A DNA stretch of 64,000 bases from the NCBI GenBank assembly GCA_964559175.1, contig CAZLGT010000017.1:1-64000 (forward strand). Direction: 5' to 3'. The position numbers and the translations under genes are program-made. The stretch comes from Mariniphaga sp964559175 (lineage in GTDB: Bacteria; Bacteroidota; Bacteroidia; Bacteroidales; Prolixibacteraceae). The notes beneath the pieces are model-generated. The model saw only the letters and a list, made by a program, of their open reading frames with translations, made no database searches and was not told the origin of the DNA. The stretch's first letter is position 1; each line of letters begins with the position of its first letter. This document shows, piece by piece, positions 9,281 to 18,504 of this stretch.

Positions 9281-9946
9281 TTGCTGGCAAAGAGTTTAAT
9301 ATCAGACGTAATCCCTGCTGTAAAAAGCACTGATAAAGGTAAAAAAGTCCTGAATTCAATGGACCTTTTCAGGGTTTCGCATCTTCCTGTGGTGGACGAA
9401 GAACGTTACCTTGGGCTAGTTTCGGACAAAATTATTTACGATCTGAATATTCTGGCCCACCAAATAGGAAAAGTAGCCGAAAAGTTCGATACTACTCATG
9501 TTCATGAAGACCAGCACATTTTTGAGGTGGCCATTTTAATGTATAAACTCAAACTAAGCGTTATTGGGGTGCTCGACTCATCTCACGAATACCTGGGGGC
9601 CATTACCCTTTATGATTTGGCCCGGCGCTTTGCACGTTACTTTTCGTTACAGGAAATGGGTGGCGTGGTGGTACTGGAAGTGAATGTAAACGATTACTCC
9701 CTGGCACAAATCAGCCAGATTGTGGAAAGCAACGACACCAAAATTCTCAGTTTTTTCATGAACCGGCTACCCGGGACAAACGCGCTGGAGTTAGTACTGA
9801 AACTTGACAAAGAAGACCTTTCACCCGTAATTCAGGCTTTTATCAGGTACGATTACAACGTGAAGGGAATTTACCTGGACCACTCCATGTTAAACGATTT
9901 ATACCAGGACCGGTACGAACAATTTATGAAATTTATGAACATCTAA
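9281..9946 (+). CDS. CBS-domain pair protein
   Basis: The 221-residue product has two CBS motifs (about residues 5-60 and 70-125), which in known proteins bind adenosyl ligands, followed by an ACT-like segment (about 130-200). The best start is TTG 9281, because the next ATG would remove half of the first CBS domain. It precedes nadK by 12 bases, and this CBS-nadK order recurs in Bacteroidota. A nucleotide-sensing role is a guess from the neighbour. No enzymatic domain is attached. Confidence 0.85.
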   Translation: MLAKSLISDVIPAVKSTDKGKKVLNSMDLFRVSHLPVVDEERYLGLVSDKIIYDLNILAHQIGKVAEKFDTTHVHEDQHIFEVAILMYKLKLSVIGVLDSSHEYLGAITLYDLARRFARYFSLQEMGGVVVLEVNVNDYSLAQISQIVESNDTKILSFFMNRLPGTNALELVLKLDKEDLSPVIQAFIRYDYNVKGIYLDHSMLNDLYQDRYEQFMKFMNI

Positions 9947-9958
9947 ATAATCCCGTAA

Positions 9959-10840
9959 ATGAAAGTGGCTGTTTTCGGAACCTCGGTCTCAGAAAGGTTT
10001 CTTCCTGTTTTACAAGAGTTTTTTAGTTTTCTGCAAAATCATCGGATAAAGGTTCAGCTTTTCAAACCTTTCCATGATTTTTTAACCAGCGAACTTGAGT
10101 TCAAACCCTGTTTTACTTCATTTTTTGAAACCCATACCGATTTTGACGAATCCAATGCCTTCATTTTCAGCGTAGGGGGCGACGGCACCTTTTTACACTC
10201 GGTGGTAAACATTCGCAATTTCAACATTCCTATAATAGGCGTGAACAGTGGCCGGCTGGGTTTTCTGGCTGACATCTCGCAGGAACAGATACATGGTACA
10301 CTTACAGATATTTTCAATAATAGGTATTCGGTAATTGAACGTTCGTTGCTGGAAGTGGAATTTTGTGGTATGGAAAACATCGATTTTAATTTTGCATTAA
10401 ACGAACTGGCGGTGCTCAAAACCGATTCTTCATCTATGATTAACATATCGGCCTGGTGCAACAAACAATTGCTGAACAACTACTGGGCCGACGGGCTTAT
10501 CATTGCTACCCCCACCGGTTCTACCGCCTATTCGCTAAGCGTGGGTGGACCTATTCTTACGCCCGATTCCCAAAACTTCGTAATTACACCTCTTGCGCCG
10601 CACAACCTCACCATCAGGCCAATTGTGGTACCCGACAACTACGAAATCAAATTAAAAGTGGAAGGCCGCGGTTCCACTTACCTCACCTCGCTCGATTACC
10701 GATCTGTAGCAGTTGCGTTTGACGTTACACTTAAAATACGAAAGGCAACCGCCACACTAAAAACCCTGCAACTTCCCGAACAGGCATTCTTTAACACGCT
10801 GAGAAACAAATTGATGTGGGGCATAGACAAACGCAATTAA
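9959..10840 (+). CDS. nadK: NAD kinase
   Basis: The 293-residue product phosphorylates NAD to NADP in the cytoplasm. The ATP-binding motif GGDGTFLHS lies near residue 64, followed by GVNSGRLGFLAD and the second family motif TPTGSTAYSLSVGGPI near 183-198. Length and motif order are normal. It follows the CBS gene by 12 bases and is the last tightly spaced gene before a 303-base gap. Confidence 0.97.
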   Translation: MKVAVFGTSVSERFLPVLQEFFSFLQNHRIKVQLFKPFHDFLTSELEFKPCFTSFFETHTDFDESNAFIFSVGGDGTFLHSVVNIRNFNIPIIGVNSGRLGFLADISQEQIHGTLTDIFNNRYSVIERSLLEVEFCGMENIDFNFALNELAVLKTDSSSMINISAWCNKQLLNNYWADGLIIATPTGSTAYSLSVGGPILTPDSQNFVITPLAPHNLTIRPIVVPDNYEIKLKVEGRGSTYLTSLDYRSVAVAFDVTLKIRKATATLKTLQLPEQAFFNTLRNKLMWGIDKRN

Positions 10841-11143
10841 ATTATACCCAAGGCTTAACAATTTTTAATCTTTCTTTGGGTTTTATAATAGCATACGGGT
10901 ATGTTATATTTAGAATTATATTACTTTTGTACCTCTTGAAAGCTGAATATTTAAGGGGCAAACAAGTCAAGTTCGTTGAAAATCAATTAATTACAAAGCA
11001 GATTTATAATGTTTAATACAAATAACAACCTTTTGGAGAAACCCATAAGAATTAGAAATAAACTGCTGGTTTTAAATACGTTGAGCAAAACGAACCTGTA
11101 ACATGCCTGAAGCTATTTTTGAATAAACGATTTGAAATACCAA
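10841..11143. other. Intergenic leader between nadK and the PorG-like gene
   Basis: This 303-base AT-rich stretch holds no convincing gene; a 66-codon frame at 10816 begins inside nadK and has no family-like content. A -7 element TACTTTTG lies at 10922-10929, which would give a leader of about 210 bases for the DUF6089 gene. I see no riboswitch fold that I can name. Confidence 0.5.
10922..10929 (+). promoter_or_regulatory. Candidate -7 element for the porG-like/uppS/bamA operon
   Basis: TACTTTTG matches TAnnTTTG exactly. No good -33 TTG stands 19-20 bases upstream, so support is partial. Confidence 0.35.
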
Positions 11144-11890
11144 ATGAAAAAAATTGGATTGGCGTTTATAGCAGTTATTCTAACTGTTTCAGGTTTTGCC
11201 CAAAAAACAGCTGACATTGGAATTTGGGGAGGGTCCTCATCGTATTGGGGAGACATTCAGGATGCCCCCCCGATACAAACGTTCAATTTAAATGTTGGGG
11301 CTTATTTCAGGTACAACTTTAATGCACGGGTTGCATTGCGTACCATGTTTATAACAGGGAATCATTCAGCTAAAGGAATGATGGAAGATGTGGACTGGGA
11401 TTTCAGTAAAATGGCTCAGGATGTTTCTGTAATGATGGAGATAAATTTTCTGAAATACATTATGGGAGACAGAAAAACCGCATTTACTCCATACATTATG
11501 GCAGGTTTTGGGGTGATGTATTATCCGTACACACTTACTGAACAGGATATTGGACAACTCTCCATTATAAATCCCGGTAATCCGTTGGTCAATCCGCCCA
11601 CAGAACTGAATGAATCGGTGATTGCTCCCACAATTCCTTTTGGCTTTGGAATAAAATTCATGCTGGGAGAACGACTGGGAATTGGAGCGGAATATCAATT
11701 GAGGAAACTGATGAACGACAAACTGGACAACCTGGATGACCCGCTGGCATTTGAAGAAGGAGAAGTGGTTTATAAATATACAGATTTTTGGCACAATAAC
11801 GACTGGCCGGGCTTTTTGGGAATTCATTTAACTTATAGTATAAATCTTGACCGAAAAGCTTGCCCTGCCTACGACAGGAAATACTGGTAA
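11144..11890 (+). CDS. DUF6089 outer-membrane beta-barrel protein, PorG-like
   Basis: The 248-residue product has a signal peptide ending VSGFAQ (start at ATG 11144; a TTG 12 bases upstream is less likely). The mature part alternates short amphipathic strands and glycine-aspartate turns, for example GGSSSYWGDIQD, and ends near the C-terminus in an aromatic-rich strand, as in small barrels. Placement before uppS, bamA and two OmpH genes matches the Porphyromonas region containing porG, a type IX secretion component. The link to PorG rests on synteny and general resemblance. Its stop overlaps the uppS start (TAATG). Confidence 0.75.
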   Translation: MKKIGLAFIAVILTVSGFAQKTADIGIWGGSSSYWGDIQDAPPIQTFNLNVGAYFRYNFNARVALRTMFITGNHSAKGMMEDVDWDFSKMAQDVSVMMEINFLKYIMGDRKTAFTPYIMAGFGVMYYPYTLTEQDIGQLSIINPGNPLVNPPTELNESVIAPTIPFGFGIKFMLGERLGIGAEYQLRKLMNDKLDNLDDPLAFEEGEVVYKYTDFWHNNDWPGFLGIHLTYSINLDRKACPAYDRKYW

Positions 11891-12636
11891 TGGAATCGTA
11901 CAAAGAGAAATTAAATAACGAAAAAATTCCCCGGCACGTGGCCATCATAATGGATGGAAACGGCCGGTGGGCAACGCAGCATGGCAGTGAACGTATTTAC
12001 GGACACGAACATGGTGTGGATGCAGTTCGCTCAACGGTGGAGGGTGCCGGTGAAATCGGAATTGAATATCTGACACTGTATGCCTTTTCAACAGAAAACT
12101 GGGAACGACCCAAAAATGAAGTAGATGCCCTCATGGGATTGCTTGTTCAGGCCATTGAAAACGAAACTGGTGAACTGATGAAAAACAATGTAAGGCTGGG
12201 GGCCATTGGCGATTTGGAAAAATTACCACCCGATGTTGGCCGGAAATTAAATGAATGTATCGACTTTCTGAGTTCAAACACGGGATTAAACCTCATTCTC
12301 GCGCTCAGTTACAGCTCGAAGTGGGAAATTTCAGAAGCTGCAAAAAAAATGGCAAAAGATGCAAAAGCAAACAAAATAAATCCAGATGATATTGATGATA
12401 AACTGTTTAGGAGTTACCTGCCAACTGCACACCTTCCCGACCCTGAACTTTTAATAAGAACCAGCGGGGAGTACAGAATAAGCAATTTTCTGCTATGGCA
12501 AATTGCTTACTCCGAATTATATTTTACCGATATACTTTGGCCCGATTTTAGAAAAGAACACTTATTTGAAGCAGTTTTTGATTTTCAAAACAGAGAAAGA
12601 AGATTTGGTAAAATCAGTGAACAGTTATTTAGTTAA
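11890..12636 (+). CDS. uppS: Isoprenyl transferase / undecaprenyl diphosphate synthase
   Basis: The 248-residue cis-prenyltransferase makes the C55 lipid carrier for peptidoglycan and other envelope polymers. The catalytic D22 lies in IIMDGNGRW, and the family motifs YAFSTENW (near residue 71), LIRTSGEYRISNFLLWQ and SELYFTDILWPDF follow in order. The start at 11890 overlaps the upstream stop by one base; ten upstream in-frame residues belong to the end of the previous gene in another frame. BamA follows after 6 bases. Confidence 0.96.
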   Translation: MESYKEKLNNEKIPRHVAIIMDGNGRWATQHGSERIYGHEHGVDAVRSTVEGAGEIGIEYLTLYAFSTENWERPKNEVDALMGLLVQAIENETGELMKNNVRLGAIGDLEKLPPDVGRKLNECIDFLSSNTGLNLILALSYSSKWEISEAAKKMAKDAKANKINPDDIDDKLFRSYLPTAHLPDPELLIRTSGEYRISNFLLWQIAYSELYFTDILWPDFRKEHLFEAVFDFQNRERRFGKISEQLFS

Positions 12637-12642
12637 TTAATT

Positions 12643-15372
12643 ATGATCAGAATGCGAAAGCTACTCATATCCCTGCTATTTATTACAATTGCATTTACCC
12701 CGGCAGCTATCGGACAGATTTCCGATGACATGAATTTTTCCATCTATTATTCAAGTCCGAAAAAATATACCATTGCCGACATTGAAATATCGGGAATTCG
12801 TTACCTCGACCAAACCGTGCTCGTTCAATTGTCGGGACTAAGTGTGGGACAAATTATTGAAGTGCCGGGTGAGTCAATAACCAATGCCATAAAAAAATTG
12901 TGGCAACAGGGTCTGTTCTCCGATGTAAAAATTACCGCCAGCAAAATTGAAGGCGACGATATCTGGCTTGAGATATACCTGCAGGAACGCCCCCGGCTTT
13001 CCGATGTCAACTTTTTTGGCGTATCCAAATCGGAGCAGGATGATATTACTGAAAAAGTACTGCTGCTGAGAGGAAGCCAGATTACCGACAACCAGGTGAA
13101 CAATGCAGAACGAACAATTAAAAACATCTTTTTGGCCAAAGGCTTCTTAAACACCGATGTGAACATTGTACAGCGCGACGATACCACCCAAAGTAACAGC
13201 ATTATACTCGATATTTATGTGGACAAACAGGAAAAGGTAAAAGTAAACGATATCGTCATTCACGGGAACGAAGAAATTCAGGACAGAGTGCTTGAACGGG
13301 CTATGAAAAAAACCAATGCCCGCAAACTCCTGAATTTCTTCCGCACCAAAAAATTCCTGGAAGAAGAATATGAAAACGACAAGGTAAACCTGGTTACCAA
13401 ATACAATGAAAAAGGGTTCCGCGATGCCATGATTGTTGACGATACCCTTTATCAGGTAGAAGTTGGCAAAAAAAACAAGCCACGTGTAAATATTGAACTT
13501 TGGGTTGACGAAGGTGATAAATACTACTTTGGAGACATCCGTTGGGTTGGGAATACGGTTTATCCATCAGACTATCTGAACACTTATCTGGGCATTGAAA
13601 AAGGAGATGTATTTAACCATTCGATATTGGAAAAAAGGCTGTTCGATAATGACGAAGGGCTTAATAACCTTTACCTTGATAAGGGTTACCTCTTTTTTGA
13701 CCTGCAACCCATTGAGGCGAATATTGAAAACGATACCATCGATTATGAAATGCGTATCCGCGAGGGCAAACAGGCTACCATCGACAAAGTTATTATTTCA
13801 GGAAACACCAAAACCCACGAGCATGTAGCCCGCCGCGAGCTGCGCACCTACCCGGGAGACCTTTTCAGCAAAACGCAAATTATACGTTCTGTAAGGGAGT
13901 TGGCCCAGTTAGGTCACTTCGATCCGGAAGCCATCAACCCCGACATCAGACCAAAACCTGAAGACGGCACCGTTGACATTGAGTACGAATTACAGGAAAA
14001 AGCCAACGACCAGATTGAGCTGTCAGGCGGATGGGGAGCTGGCATGTTTGTAGGCTCTGTTGGTTTGAAATTTGCCAACTTTTCGGTTCGCAATATTCTG
14101 AACAAAGAAGCCTGGAGACCTCTTCCCACAGGCGATGGCCAAACGCTTAGCCTGCGTTACCAAACCAGCGGAAGATATTACCGGACTGTTAGCCTCTCGT
14201 TTATTGAACCCTGGCTTGGAGGGAAAAAACCAAATTCATTCTCGCTTTCATTATCTCATTCGCGAATCAATTACAGCGCCAATAAATACTACCAAAATTA
14301 CAGCCCCTATTACGGCGGCGGTTACGGCGGGTATCCCTCTTATGGTGGTTATGGCGGGTATCCCTCTTATGGTGGCTACGGAAGTTACGGTTACGGCGGG
14401 TATGGAGGATATGGCTACGACCCTTACGGATATGGAGGCTACGGCGGGTATCCGCAATACACGTATAACTATGGGGCAGAAGACGACAATGAAGAGAACG
14501 ATCAGATTTGGGAAACCACAGCCCTGGCCATGGGATATGGATACCGGCTTTCGGTTCCCGACGATTATTTCACGGTGTATCACGAAATGTCGTTCGAGCA
14601 TTACCGCCTGCAAAATATGGGGAGCTATTTCTACTTTCTGGCCGATGAGGATGGAAATGTGAACGGTACCTTCAATAACTTTAGCGTTAAAACAGTATTT
14701 GGCCGGAATTCGATTGACAATCCATTGTATTCACGTAACGGATCGCAATTCAGCCTGTCACTGAAAGCTACCCCACCCTATTCATGGTTTACCGGAAAAG
14801 ATTACAGCTCTCCGGAAGTTTCAAACGAAGAAAAATATAAATTCATTGAATACCATAAATGGCTGTTCAAAGGACAGGTTTTCAATCCACTGTCGAGAAA
14901 CTCCAATTTGGTGTTGCGCACAGCTGTTGAAATGGGGTTCCTTGGTTATTACGATGCCAACCGCCTCTCGCCTTTTGAGGGTTTTATTGTGGGTGGATCG
15001 GGCATGTCGGGTTACAACATCTACGGGACCGATTATGTGGCATTACGCGGTTATAAAGACTACAGTCTAAGCCGGGAACGTACCGGTTCGAAAATGTATA
15101 ACAAATTTACCATGGAGCTGCGGTATCCGGTTACGCTGAAACCCAGTGCCACCATTTATGCATTGACTTTTCTGGAGGCCGGGAATGCCAATATGAGTTT
15201 TCAGGATTATAATCCGTTCAAACTTTACCGATCAGCCGGAGTTGGCGTGCGTATTTACCTTCCCATGTTTGGGCTGATGGGTATCGACTGGGGGTATGGA
15301 TTCGACGAAATTCCCTGGGACAGAGATGCCGGCGGAAGCCAGTTCCACTTTGTTATCGGCCAGCAATTCTGA
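12643..15372 (+). CDS. bamA: Outer membrane protein assembly factor BamA with Gly/Tyr-rich insertion
   Basis: The 909-residue Omp85 protein folds and inserts beta-barrel proteins in the outer membrane. A signal peptide (start 12643, or equally 12652) is followed by POTRA domains over about residues 35-440 and a barrel over about 455-909 ending in an aromatic-rich strand with terminal phenylalanine. Within the barrel, residues of about 555-612 form a low-complexity stretch of YGGYGGYPSY-type repeats, followed by an acidic DDNEEND run, probably an extended extracellular loop. It lies between uppS and two OmpH genes, as expected for the phylum. Confidence 0.96.
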   Translation: MIRMRKLLISLLFITIAFTPAAIGQISDDMNFSIYYSSPKKYTIADIEISGIRYLDQTVLVQLSGLSVGQIIEVPGESITNAIKKLWQQGLFSDVKITASKIEGDDIWLEIYLQERPRLSDVNFFGVSKSEQDDITEKVLLLRGSQITDNQVNNAERTIKNIFLAKGFLNTDVNIVQRDDTTQSNSIILDIYVDKQEKVKVNDIVIHGNEEIQDRVLERAMKKTNARKLLNFFRTKKFLEEEYENDKVNLVTKYNEKGFRDAMIVDDTLYQVEVGKKNKPRVNIELWVDEGDKYYFGDIRWVGNTVYPSDYLNTYLGIEKGDVFNHSILEKRLFDNDEGLNNLYLDKGYLFFDLQPIEANIENDTIDYEMRIREGKQATIDKVIISGNTKTHEHVARRELRTYPGDLFSKTQIIRSVRELAQLGHFDPEAINPDIRPKPEDGTVDIEYELQEKANDQIELSGGWGAGMFVGSVGLKFANFSVRNILNKEAWRPLPTGDGQTLSLRYQTSGRYYRTVSLSFIEPWLGGKKPNSFSLSLSHSRINYSANKYYQNYSPYYGGGYGGYPSYGGYGGYPSYGGYGSYGYGGYGGYGYDPYGYGGYGGYPQYTYNYGAEDDNEENDQIWETTALAMGYGYRLSVPDDYFTVYHEMSFEHYRLQNMGSYFYFLADEDGNVNGTFNNFSVKTVFGRNSIDNPLYSRNGSQFSLSLKATPPYSWFTGKDYSSPEVSNEEKYKFIEYHKWLFKGQVFNPLSRNSNLVLRTAVEMGFLGYYDANRLSPFEGFIVGGSGMSGYNIYGTDYVALRGYKDYSLSRERTGSKMYNKFTMELRYPVTLKPSATIYALTFLEAGNANMSFQDYNPFKLYRSAGVGVRIYLPMFGLMGIDWGYGFDEIPWDRDAGGSQFHFVIGQQF
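14308..14475 (+). repeat. Tandem Gly/Tyr-coding repeats inside bamA
   Basis: Imperfect tandem units coding GGYGGYPSY and related strings; one unit of about 27 bases (GGCGGGTATCCCTCTTATGG and following) occurs twice almost identically. The repeats stay in frame. Replication slippage could change loop length without breaking the barrel. Confidence 0.8.
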
Positions 15373-15437
15373 TAGTTACATATTTGGCATAAAATATGAT
15401 AATACACTCATTAATATTAACGAAATTTTAGTTTGCC

Positions 15438-15950
15438 ATGAAAAAATTGATATTCACCATTACAGCCATTATCGCATTCAGCGGAATGACTTTTGCCCAG
15501 AAATACGGGTTTATCGACTCCGGATATATTCTTGACAATATCCCGTCGTTCAGGGCAGCACAGGAACAGCTAAACCAGCTTTCAGCTCAATACCAGAAAG
15601 AGCTGGAATCGATGCATGCCGAGATTGAACAAATGTACCAGGATTTTCAGGCCGAAAGTGTTTTGCTTTCGGAAGACATGAAACGCAGGCGAGAAGATGT
15701 TATTATCACCAAAGAAAAAGACTACAAGCAGCTTCAACGCAAATATTTCGGCCCGGAGGGTGATTTGTACCAAAAAAGACAGGCACTTGTAAAACCCATT
15801 CAGGATGATATTTTTACAGCCGTTCATGAAATCGCCAACGAAGGAAGTTATGCCGTTATTTTCGACAAATCGGGAGGGACTACCCTGTTTTATACAAACC
15901 CGCGATACGATTTAAGTGATCAGGTGCTTCAAAAACTCGGATATAAATAA
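15438..15950 (+). CDS. OmpH/Skp family periplasmic chaperone (first copy)
   Basis: The 170-residue product has a signal peptide ending GMTFAQ and then the OmpH opening KYGFIDSGYILDNIP, where a long charged coiled coil begins (about residues 40-115). Skp trimers hold unfolded outer-membrane proteins in the periplasm on their way to BamA. It lies 65 bases after bamA and is followed by a paralogue, an arrangement usual in Bacteroidota. Length is normal. Confidence 0.93.
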   Translation: MKKLIFTITAIIAFSGMTFAQKYGFIDSGYILDNIPSFRAAQEQLNQLSAQYQKELESMHAEIEQMYQDFQAESVLLSEDMKRRREDVIITKEKDYKQLQRKYFGPEGDLYQKRQALVKPIQDDIFTAVHEIANEGSYAVIFDKSGGTTLFYTNPRYDLSDQVLQKLGYK

Positions 15951-15995
15951 TTAATAACTATATTTGTGACCAAAAATTTTAATACTACGTTGATT

Positions 15996-16511
15996 ATGAG
16001 AAATTTAGTTAAAATCTTTACATTCTTTTTGTTCGTTGCCGTAACCACTTCGGCCTACGCACAAAATCAAAAATTCGGACATATTGATTTACAGGCTTTG
16101 GTACAGTTGATGCCGGAAAGAACCGCTGCCGAAACCGAATTTAATAAATTCCAGGCCGATTTGGAAGAAGTATTCGGCGAAATGCAACAAAATTACCAGC
16201 AAAAGCTTGCTGAGCTGGAACAGTTGGGAGCTGAAGCTTCGGAGGTAAGAAGAAATGCAAAAATTACTGAATTACAGGAACTTCAGCAGCGCATTCAAAA
16301 TTACCAGATGACTGCACAGCAGCAAATACAGCAAAAACAGGCTGAATTGCTGTCTCCCGTTTTCGACAAGGCAGAACAAGCCATCGAAGAAGTTGGAAAA
16401 GAACAGGGATTGCTTTATGTTTTTGACATTGGTTCACAAGTTGTTTTGTACAGATCAAACCAAAGCATCGATATTCTTCCTATGGTAAAACAAAAGCTGG
16501 GAATTCAGTAA
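15996..16511 (+). CDS. OmpH/Skp family periplasmic chaperone (second copy)
   Basis: The 171-residue product begins at ATG 15996 (a GTG 30 bases upstream would spoil the signal peptide). The signal peptide ends TSAYAQ and is followed by KFGHIDLQALVQLMPE and a glutamine-rich coiled coil (residues about 45-120). The C-terminal part YVFDIGSQVVLYRS parallels the first copy. The pair probably arose by duplication but has diverged in the coil. A strong terminator follows. Confidence 0.92.
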   Translation: MRNLVKIFTFFLFVAVTTSAYAQNQKFGHIDLQALVQLMPERTAAETEFNKFQADLEEVFGEMQQNYQQKLAELEQLGAEASEVRRNAKITELQELQQRIQNYQMTAQQQIQQKQAELLSPVFDKAEQAIEEVGKEQGLLYVFDIGSQVVLYRSNQSIDILPMVKQKLGIQ

Positions 16512-16527
16512 AAATTAAAACGAATTA

Positions 16528-16569
16528 TAAAAAAAGGCCATTTTTCAATTGAAAAATGGCCTTTTTTTT
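16528..16569 (+). terminator. Rho-independent terminator after the bamA-skp operon
   Basis: A perfect inverted repeat GGCCATTTTTCAA/TTGAAAAATGGCC at 16536-16561 is flanked by an A-run before and a run of eight T after. It closes the operon 17 bases after the skp stop. Confidence 0.9.
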
Positions 16570-16589
16570 ATGCTTTAAAACCTGTTTTG

Positions 16590-16620
16590 TTGGAAAGAAC
16601 TTGAATTCAGTTTATATTTA
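16590..16620 (+). promoter_or_regulatory. Candidate promoter for glycogen synthase
   Basis: TTG at 16590-16592, a 20-base spacer and TATATTTA at 16613-16620 (one mismatch to TAnnTTTG), 31 bases before the ATG at 16652 and directly after a terminator. Confidence 0.45.
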
Positions 16621-16651
16621 GAGGTGTAAATTGTTAACCAAAATGTAGTTT

Positions 16652-18490
16652 ATGAATGCTGATATGAATATAGAAAAACCAGAAGAACTTAAAGTTCCTT
16701 CCAATACCTATTTGTTTGAAATAGCCTGGGAAGTGTGCAACCAGGTAGGAGGCATTTATACCGTAATTCGGTCGAAAGTGCCTTCGGTAATCGAAAAATG
16801 GGGTAAAGACAATTATTTCCTCATAGGGCCATATTTCGAAGACCAGGCGGCAGCACATTTCGACCCGGCAACCGATTATTCTACTCCGGTTGGCAAAGCT
16901 GTTTTAAAAATGCAGGAAAGGGGCTTCGATGTCCATTACGGGCAGTGGATTGTCTCCGGCAGGCCACATGTGGTTCTGTTCAATCCTTATTCGGTGTACG
17001 ACAAGCTGGGAGAAATAAAACACTTTGTATTGCAGGATTACCACATTTCTCTTCCGGGCCAGGACGACTTGCTCGATAAAGTGGCTGCCTTCGGGTTTCA
17101 GGTAAAAGAATTTTTGCGCTACTTGTGCTCATCCGGGTTTTGCAGCAGCAGGGTTATTGCCCACTTCCACGAATGGATGGCCGGACTGCCCATTCCGGGT
17201 CTCAGAAAAGATAATCTCGATATCAAAATTGTTTTCACTACCCATGCTACCTTACTGGGACGTTATCTGGCGATGAACGACAATCGGTTTTACGACCATC
17301 TGGCTTTTTACAACTGGGAAAAAGAGGCCAATAATTTTAACGTGCGGCCTATTGTTGAAATAGAACGGGCTTCGGCACACGGAGCCCATGTGTTTACAAC
17401 CGTAAGTGAACTTACAGGAAGAGAATGTACTCACCTTTTGGGTCGCACTCCGGACATGATCTTACCAAACGGGCTGAACATTCAACGCTTTGAAGCACTT
17501 CATCAGGTGCAAAACCAGCACCTCGAATTCAAGGAAAAAATCCACGACTTTGTGATGGGACATTTCTTTCAAAGCTATTCGTTCGACCTCGACAATACGC
17601 TCTATTTCTTCACCTCGGGCCGGTACGAATATCAAAACAAAGGATACGACCTCACGCTTGAGGCACTTGCGCGGCTTAACTGGAGAATGCAGCAGACGAA
17701 CTCGCCTATGACAGTGGTGGCATTTTTCATCACCAAAAGGCCTTTTTACACCTTCAATCCCGATGTTCTGCACTCAAAAGCACTGATTGAAGACATCAGC
17801 CGTGTTTGCTCGGAAATAAAAGAGCAGGTTGGGAAAAGGCTTTATACCAAAATTACATCGGATAACGGAAATTACCTGTTCCCCGAACTGAGTGAAATGG
17901 TGGACGACTACCTGAGGTTAAAGCTTCGCAGAAATGTACAGGGATGGAAATCAAACCTTTTGCCCAAAATAGTAACCCACACCCTGGTGGACGACGCCAA
18001 AGACGAAATTTTAAGCTTTTTAAGAACAGCTAATTTGGTGAACAACCGGCACGATAAGGTAAAAGTGGTGTATCACCCCGATTTTATCAGTACTTCCAAT
18101 CCACTTTTCAAAATGGATTATAATCAGTTTGTGCGTGGATGCCACCTGGGCATTTTCCCCAGCATGTACGAACCCTGGGGTTATACCCCGCTGGAATGCC
18201 TTGCCAGCGGCCTGCCATCCATTACCAGCAACCTGGCTGGTTTTGGCGATTACGTTTCGCGCAACATCATTGACCACGAAAGACTGGGAATGTATATAAT
18301 CGACCGAAAAAGTAAAGATTTTAACCGGGCAGCAGACGAACTGGCCAGTATCATGTTGCGCTTTGTGCAGATGACCCGGCGCGAACGCATTGCTTTAAGG
18401 TATCGCAGCGAGGATGCGTCACTTCACTTCGACTGGACAAACCTGGGAAAATATTACGATAAGGCCTATCAACTGGCTGTTCAACGCTAA
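16652..18490 (+). CDS. Glycogen synthase, GT3-like glycosyltransferase
   Basis: The 612-residue product resembles the eukaryote-type (GT3) glycogen synthases that Bacteroidota use in place of bacterial GlgA. The N-terminal domain opens with FEIAWEVCNQVGGIYTVIRSK, including the donor-loop KxGG-like region, and HFHEW and TTHATLLGR follow near residues 171-200. The C-terminal GT-B domain has PSMYEPWGYTPLECLASGLPSITSN near residues 508-532, with the conserved glutamate of retaining GT-B enzymes. It would elongate alpha-1,4-glucan from a sugar nucleotide in the cytoplasm. murI follows 14 bases later. Confidence 0.9.
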   Translation: MNADMNIEKPEELKVPSNTYLFEIAWEVCNQVGGIYTVIRSKVPSVIEKWGKDNYFLIGPYFEDQAAAHFDPATDYSTPVGKAVLKMQERGFDVHYGQWIVSGRPHVVLFNPYSVYDKLGEIKHFVLQDYHISLPGQDDLLDKVAAFGFQVKEFLRYLCSSGFCSSRVIAHFHEWMAGLPIPGLRKDNLDIKIVFTTHATLLGRYLAMNDNRFYDHLAFYNWEKEANNFNVRPIVEIERASAHGAHVFTTVSELTGRECTHLLGRTPDMILPNGLNIQRFEALHQVQNQHLEFKEKIHDFVMGHFFQSYSFDLDNTLYFFTSGRYEYQNKGYDLTLEALARLNWRMQQTNSPMTVVAFFITKRPFYTFNPDVLHSKALIEDISRVCSEIKEQVGKRLYTKITSDNGNYLFPELSEMVDDYLRLKLRRNVQGWKSNLLPKIVTHTLVDDAKDEILSFLRTANLVNNRHDKVKVVYHPDFISTSNPLFKMDYNQFVRGCHLGIFPSMYEPWGYTPLECLASGLPSITSNLAGFGDYVSRNIIDHERLGMYIIDRKSKDFNRAADELASIMLRFVQMTRRERIALRYRSEDASLHFDWTNLGKYYDKAYQLAVQR

Positions 18491-18504
18491 CCGGTTAAAT
18501 TGCA

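Noticed and set aside
10816..11016. 66-codon frame starting within nadK
   Set aside because: No recognisable content, and most of it lies in an AT-rich leader with a promoter element inside.
14135..14662. 175-codon frame inside bamA in another frame, rich in Thr, Ala, Met and Ile
   Set aside because: It arises from the Gly/Tyr repeat codons read out of frame; bamA itself is intact across it.
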